NCBI GenBank assembly: GCA_947624315.1
Contig: CANQJU010000018.1
Location: 1 to 11,303, forward strand
Direction: 5' to 3'
Source: an uncultured Bacilli bacterium
GTDB lineage: Bacteria > Bacillota_I > Bacilli_A > ML615J-28 > CAG-698
Length of the DNA: 11,303 bases
How positions within the stretch are numbered: the stretch's first letter is position 1; each line of letters opens with the position of its first letter. The translations under genes were made by a program, and so were the position numbers. Below the pieces are notes generated by a model. That model was not told the origin of the DNA. It saw only the letters and a program-made list of their open reading frames with translations, and did no database searches. This document shows, piece after piece, positions 8,158 to 11,303 of the stretch.

Positions 8158-9996
8158 ATGCAAGATATTTTATATAATCCTTTGATTAGTTTTTATAAAA
8201 ATCCTATAGGTGCAGTATTAGCTAATGAATTGGTTAATATAAATATAGGTATTAATAAAAACTTTCAAATATACAATTTAAAAATCATAATTAATAAAGA
8301 TTATTCTAATAGTGAAATTAGTTATGATTTGCAGTGGCTTAAAAATGATGAATTGTATAATTATTATAATGTAAGTTTTCAAATAAATGATATTGGTATT
8401 TATTGGTATTGCTTTTGCTTTGATGATTGTTATGGACATCACTTTATTTTCTATCAAGAAAATTGTGAAGTACTGCTTTCTGATGAAAAAAGATGTTGGC
8501 AATTAAGTGTCCATCAAAAGTTCTTAGGAAAACTTGATTGGTTCCAAGGGAAAGTAATGTATCAAATTATGGTTGATAGATTCTATAGTGGAGGAGTAAC
8601 TTATCAAAAGAAAAATATCATAATGCATCAAAATTGGGATGAAATTCCTAACTATATGCCTATCAATGGAGAAATATTAAACAATGATTTCTTTGGTGGT
8701 GACTTATTAGGTATTATTCAAAAGTTAGATTATTTAAAGGAATTAAATGTTAGCATTATATTATTAAATCCTATTTTTCTAGCTGATTCTAATCATAAAT
8801 ATGATACTGCTGATTATATGAAAATTGATCCAATGTTTGGTAATGATAAAATCTTTAAAGAGTTATGTAGTGAAGCCAAAAAAAGAAATATCAGTATTGT
8901 TTTAGATGGTGTATTTAATCATAGTGGATCTAATAGTATTTACTTTAATAAGAATGGAACATATGATAATTTAGGAGCTTATCAATCTATTGATTCACCA
9001 TATTATAATTGGTATTTATTTAATAATTTCCCTAATAATTATCAAAGTTGGTGGGGCTTTAATCACTTGCCTCAATTCAATCAAAAAAATGATGATTATA
9101 TTAATTTTATTACGGGAAAAAAAGGAGTAATAAATAAGTGGATTAAAAATGGCGCTAGAGGTTTTCGCTTAGATGTTGTTGATGAATATCAAGATGATTT
9201 TATCAAAAAAATATCAAAATCTTTAAAAGAATTAGATAATGAAAATTTACTTATTGGTGAGGTTTGGGAAGATGCGAGTAACAAGATCGCTTATTCCCAA
9301 AGAAAATCATATTTTTCTGGGGAACAGTTGGATTCTGTGATGAATTATCCTTTTCGTAAAGCCATTATTGATTTTATAAACAATAATAATATTTATGGCT
9401 TTCGAAATTGTATAAGAAATATTATTAACAATTATCCTAAACATGTCCTTGATAGTCTCATGAATATCTTATCAACTCATGACACTATTCGCATACTAAA
9501 TGCTTTTATAAAAGTTGATTATCATTATTTGTCTAAAAAAGAACAAGCTGAATATGAAATACCTTATGATGAATATTATTTATCTCGCCAAATGTTAAAG
9601 ATTGCTTCCACTATGCAATTTACTTTACCAGGTGTTCCTTGTATTTTTTATGGTGATGAAGTCGGTATACAAGGATTTAATGATCCGTTTTGTCGAAAGA
9701 CAATGCCATGGGGGCATTTTGATGAGGAAATTCTATCTTGGTATAAAAAATTAGGTCATATCAGAGAAGATGAAATTTTTATTGATGGAATATATGAAGA
9801 AGAATTTGTATCTGATAATATTTTTGCTTATTCTCGCCATAAAAATAGTAGTAAAATAATTATTATTATAAACAATGGTAATACAGATTTTCAATATTCA
9901 TTAGATAAAGGATATGATATGATTAATGATATTGAAGTAAATAATAGCCTTAATGTTTTAAAAAAGAATGTGGCTATAATCAAAGTTAGTAATTAA
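8158..9996 (+). CDS. GH13 alpha-glucan hydrolase, neopullulanase/amylase type
   Basis: This is probably a cytoplasmic hydrolase of glycogen or maltodextrin; no signal peptide is visible. The ATG at 8158 (612 residues, one base after the glgP stop) begins MQDILYNPL; an in-frame TTG at 8149 would add three residues. Residues 1 to about 130 look like the beta-sandwich N-domain of neopullulanase and cyclomaltodextrinase enzymes. The barrel starts near MYQIMVDRF (M134). Conserved regions are DGVFNHSG (D250, N254, H255), nucleophile D339 in GFRLDVVDE, acid/base E368 in LIGEVWED and D442 in LSTHD. No good ribosome binding site precedes the ATG, so coupling to glgP is likely. With no glgX in the operon, it may supply debranching or limit-dextrin hydrolysis. 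Exact specificity cannot be read from the sequence. Confidence 0.9.
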   Translation: MQDILYNPLISFYKNPIGAVLANELVNINIGINKNFQIYNLKIIINKDYSNSEISYDLQWLKNDELYNYYNVSFQINDIGIYWYCFCFDDCYGHHFIFYQENCEVLLSDEKRCWQLSVHQKFLGKLDWFQGKVMYQIMVDRFYSGGVTYQKKNIIMHQNWDEIPNYMPINGEILNNDFFGGDLLGIIQKLDYLKELNVSIILLNPIFLADSNHKYDTADYMKIDPMFGNDKIFKELCSEAKKRNISIVLDGVFNHSGSNSIYFNKNGTYDNLGAYQSIDSPYYNWYLFNNFPNNYQSWWGFNHLPQFNQKNDDYINFITGKKGVINKWIKNGARGFRLDVVDEYQDDFIKKISKSLKELDNENLLIGEVWEDASNKIAYSQRKSYFSGEQLDSVMNYPFRKAIIDFINNNNIYGFRNCIRNIINNYPKHVLDSLMNILSTHDTIRILNAFIKVDYHYLSKKEQAEYEIPYDEYYLSRQMLKIASTMQFTLPGVPCIFYGDEVGIQGFNDPFCRKTMPWGHFDEEILSWYKKLGHIREDEIFIDGIYEEEFVSDNIFAYSRHKNSSKIIIIINNGNTDFQYSLDKGYDMINDIEVNNSLNVLKKNVAIIKVSN

Positions 9997-10016
9997 TTTT
10001 ACTAACTTTTTATTTT
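9982..10016 (+). terminator. Intrinsic terminator of the glycogen operon
   Basis: AAAGTTAGTAA (9982-9992) and TTACTAACTTT (9999-10009) form a perfect 11-bp stem with a 6-nt loop, followed by a T-rich tail to 10016. The GH13 stop codon (9994-9996) lies in the loop. The stem is AT-rich, so termination may be incomplete. It separates the glycogen operon from the spore-coat genes. Confidence 0.8.
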
Positions 10017-10018
10017 GC

Positions 10019-10048
10019 CCATAATTTTTTTTAGGAAAGGAATACATT
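10019..10048 (+). promoter_or_regulatory. Possible sigma-E-type promoter for the coat genes
   Basis: In B. subtilis the cotJ operon is transcribed in the mother cell by sigma-E. The 50-nt gap here contains CCATAAT (10019-10025) and AATACATT (10041-10048) about 15 bp apart, partly resembling the sigma-E -35 and the -10 CATACAAT (six of eight positions). The predicted start, near 10055, would fall inside the ribosome binding site, which counts against it. This is a weak candidate only. Confidence 0.22.
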
Positions 10049-10066
10049 ATAACAGGAGGCGAAAAA

Positions 10067-10438
10067 ATGAATTATTATGGATATATGGAGTATCGAACTG
10101 TTTTAGATGATGAAAAAATGAATGTCTATGATGCTAGTGAAGGCTTCACTAAAGGAACAATGTTTAAAGCACTTTATGATCCATATAAGAATTATTTACC
10201 GAAGCAACCAACCTCAATGACAGAAAAAGGTAGGTTAATGCTTGATGTTCAAATGTATTGTGCAGCTGCTCATGATTTTGCACTTTATTTAGATGTATTT
10301 CCAAATGATCGCAATGTTATTAAGTTAAGAAATGAGTATTTAGAAAAATATAAAAATGCTTTAAAGAATTATCAATCAAAATATGGAGCTATTACTACAT
10401 CTAGTATTACTAGTTGGCCTTGGGAGGGAAATAAATAA
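10067..10438 (+). CDS. cotJB: Spore coat protein, CotJA-like/CotJB fusion
   Basis: This is a 123-residue mother-cell coat protein of the CotJ group. Residues 58-120 match CotJB: a helical segment with CAAAHDFALYLDVFPND, then EYLEKYKNALKNYQSKYG and the closing WPWE (117-120). Residues about 24-42, containing GTMFKALYDPY (30-40), resemble the end of CotJA, where a GTLW-ALY-PY pattern is typical. In B. subtilis CotJA and CotJB are separate proteins of roughly 80-90 residues each, so this looks like a condensed fusion lacking the proline-rich CotJA front. AGGAGG (10054-10059) lies 7 nt before the ATG. The stop overlaps the cotJC start (TAATG), as expected for a cotJ operon. CotJB is confident; the CotJA part is by pattern only. 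Confidence 0.85.
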   Translation: MNYYGYMEYRTVLDDEKMNVYDASEGFTKGTMFKALYDPYKNYLPKQPTSMTEKGRLMLDVQMYCAAAHDFALYLDVFPNDRNVIKLRNEYLEKYKNALKNYQSKYGAITTSSITSWPWEGNK

Positions 10439-10563
10439 TGTTTACTTATGAAAAAAGATTGATTTATCCAATTAACATTAAGAAAAAGGATTTGAAGATG
10501 GCTCAAGTGATTTATTGTCAGTATGGCGGTGTTTATCTCTTGGAAAACGAAAAAAGAGCCTAG
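10438..10563 (+). pseudogene. cotJC: Interrupted cotJC, 5' fragment
   Basis: The first 31 codons encode a recognisable CotJC N-terminus: MFTYEKRLIYPINI, then a segment ending CQYGG. Family members read YEKKLQYPV at the start and continue after QYGG with a conserved (P/A)DGELAA stretch. Here similarity stops at the second glycine (codon ends at 10533), and ten unrelated codons lead to TAG at 10561-10563, inside a terminator. CotJC is normally about 190 residues, with a manganese-catalase-like ferritin fold, so no metal-binding residue remains. The start is intact: GGGAGGG (10422-10428) lies 9 nt before the ATG, which overlaps the cotJB stop. A well-kept 5' end with an abrupt break beside a recombinase points to element insertion rather than decay. 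The rest of the gene lies outside the window, if it survives. Confidence 0.85.
10519..10550. other. Probable attachment-site junction (attL/attR) in cotJC
   Basis: The change from cotJC to foreign sequence falls at or just before 10533, within TATGGCGGTG (10522-10531) or a few bases after. Large serine recombinases cross over at a 2-bp core in sites of about 40-50 bp, and the recombinase gene is often beside one end, as here. The exact core cannot be placed without the other junction or an uninterrupted relative. Confidence 0.65.
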
Positions 10564-10586
10564 GTTAAATTTTAGGCTCATTTTTT
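10550..10586. terminator. Bidirectional terminator between cotJC fragment and recombinase
   Basis: GAGCCTA (10556-10562) and TAGGCTC (10573-10579) form a 7-bp stem with a 10-nt loop. Six A precede it (10550-10555), and A plus six T follow (10580-10586). It reads as an intrinsic terminator on both strands, with the uridine run abutting the stem on the minus strand. It would end the recombinase transcript and stop plus-strand transcription of the cotJ operon just inside the element. Confidence 0.82.
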
Positions 10587-10591
10587 AATGC

Positions 10592-11303
10592 TTAATTCAT
10601 AAACTCTACTTCGATAATTCCAGTTTCGTTAACTACAATTTTTTTGATAAATACCTGCACAAATTCTTTTTGCTGAGATAATGATAACTTTGGCCATTCT
10701 TCAACAAGTTTGATGGCTACTTTTTTTTGCTCAATTTCATCGTTTTGATTGTTTAGACTATTTATTTTATTTTGGGTAACTTTAAGATTTTCAACAATAT
10801 TTTCAACTCTAGTATTTAATTCATTTAACATTAATTGATAATCGGTGTTATTAATAATCTCATCTAGTAGCATTAGTGTTAGTTTCTTTTTTCTTGCATT
10901 CTCTTTTTCCAACTCATTATTAAATTTTGCAATATCCTTTTCATATTCTTTAATATGATCTTTATTTTTCTTAACATTAATTACTACTTCAGAAGAAGCA
11001 AATTTTACTAGATACTCATAAAACATTTGATGCATTTTTGTTAAGGATAAGGTTTTAAAGCAATTACATCTACCTTCAGAATGTTTCCTACAATAATAGT
11101 AACGATATTTTGCATCGTTATATTTATTGCCAGATACTGCAGTCTTTAAAGGCGCACCGCATTCACAAAATACTCTACCTTTAAGTATAAAGTCATCAAC
11201 ACCATATTTTTTGGCTAATGAAAAATTAGCGTTTCTAATAGATTGTGCTTTCATGAATTCTTCATAAGTAATAATTGGGTCTATATTATTTGCATCGAGA
11301 AGC
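10592..11303 (-). CDS. Large serine recombinase, C-terminal part (5' end beyond window)
   Basis: The minus-strand frame is open from the stop at 10592-10594 to the window edge, giving 236 residues; the internal Met at 11252-11254 is not the true start because homologous sequence continues upstream (DPIITYEEFMKAQSIR, the usual lead-in to the zinc ribbon). A recombinase zinc-ribbon follows, with Cys in VFCECG and YYYCRKHSEGRCNC. A long Lys/Glu/Asn-rich coiled coil comes next, which in this family helps control integration versus excision, and then LSLSQQKEFVQVFIKKIVV, a typical C-terminal segment. The catalytic serine domain lies outside the window, so activity cannot be judged. It ends about 60 bp from the cotJC break and reads toward it, the usual integrase-beside-att layout. 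Confidence 0.9.
   Translation of the reverse strand, partial: LLDANNIDPIITYEEFMKAQSIRNANFSLAKKYGVDDFILKGRVFCECGAPLKTAVSGNKYNDAKYRYYYCRKHSEGRCNCFKTLSLTKMHQMFYEYLVKFASSEVVINVKKNKDHIKEYEKDIAKFNNELEKENARKKKLTLMLLDEIINNTDYQLMLNELNTRVENIVENLKVTQNKINSLNNQNDEIEQKKVAIKLVEEWPKLSLSQQKEFVQVFIKKIVVNETGIIEVEFMN

Larger units (their letters stand above)
10534..11303. mobile_element. End of an integrated element carrying a large serine recombinase
   Basis: This is the terminal part of an element that begins at the break in cotJC and continues past the window edge. It contains 22 bp of leading sequence, a bidirectional terminator and the 3' part of a recombinase gene reading toward the junction. No phage or conjugation genes are visible, so the element could be a prophage, an ICE, or a smaller sigK-type intervening element. 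The boundary is inferred from loss of CotJC similarity. Confidence 0.72.

Noticed and set aside
10438..10563. A genuine 41-residue small protein
   Set aside because: The first 31 residues match CotJC closely and the tail is unrelated read-through into the element. A truncated cotJC explains it better, although a short peptide may still be made.
10372..10581. Antisense 69-codon frame across cotJB and the cotJC fragment
   Set aside because: It runs opposite recognised coat genes and through the terminator, shows no family features, and is best explained as a shadow.

Overview
The window comes from a low-GC, AT-rich genome with strong Shine-Dalgarno sites and TAA stops (one TAG, no TGA, so no sign of a recoded TGA). 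The glgC/glgD pair, GlgP-type phosphorylase and cotJ spore-coat genes point to an endospore-forming member of the Bacillota, for example an Erysipelotrichia-like, RF39-like or clostridial gut organism. The sequence alone does not fix the lineage.

Positions 1-10016 hold one tightly packed glycogen operon: glgB (branching enzyme), glgC (ADP-glucose pyrophosphorylase), glgD (its catalytically degenerate partner), glgA (glycogen synthase), glgP (glycogen phosphorylase) and a GH13 neopullulanase/amylase-type hydrolase. Genes overlap or lie within about 20 nt of each other. A promoter-like AT-rich region preceded by four copies of a 10-bp repeat lies upstream, and an intrinsic terminator overlaps the last stop codon. 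GlgC/GlgD make ADP-glucose, GlgA extends chains and GlgB branches them. GlgP and the GH13 enzyme mobilise the polymer. No glgX-type debranching enzyme is in the cluster.

Positions 10017-10563 hold a short spore-coat (cotJ) operon. The first gene encodes one protein with a CotJA-like N-terminus and a CotJB C-terminus. The second gene has a good ribosome binding site and the unmistakable start of CotJC (a manganese-catalase-like coat protein), but CotJC similarity stops after about 31 codons, at a Gln-Tyr-Gly-Gly motif. The frame then runs ten unrelated codons to a TAG.

Positions ~10530-11303, directly behind the break, carry a bidirectional terminator and, on the minus strand, the C-terminal 236 residues of a large serine recombinase (zinc ribbon plus coiled coil) that runs off the window edge. 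The simplest reading is that a prophage-like or conjugative element has integrated site-specifically into cotJC, and that the window contains the attachment-site junction. This resembles the skin element in sigK and SPbeta in spsM, where excision in the sporulating mother cell rebuilds a sporulation gene. The rest of cotJC, the other junction and the catalytic domain of the recombinase are not in the window, so developmental excision here is an inference. It is the most interesting point in the window.
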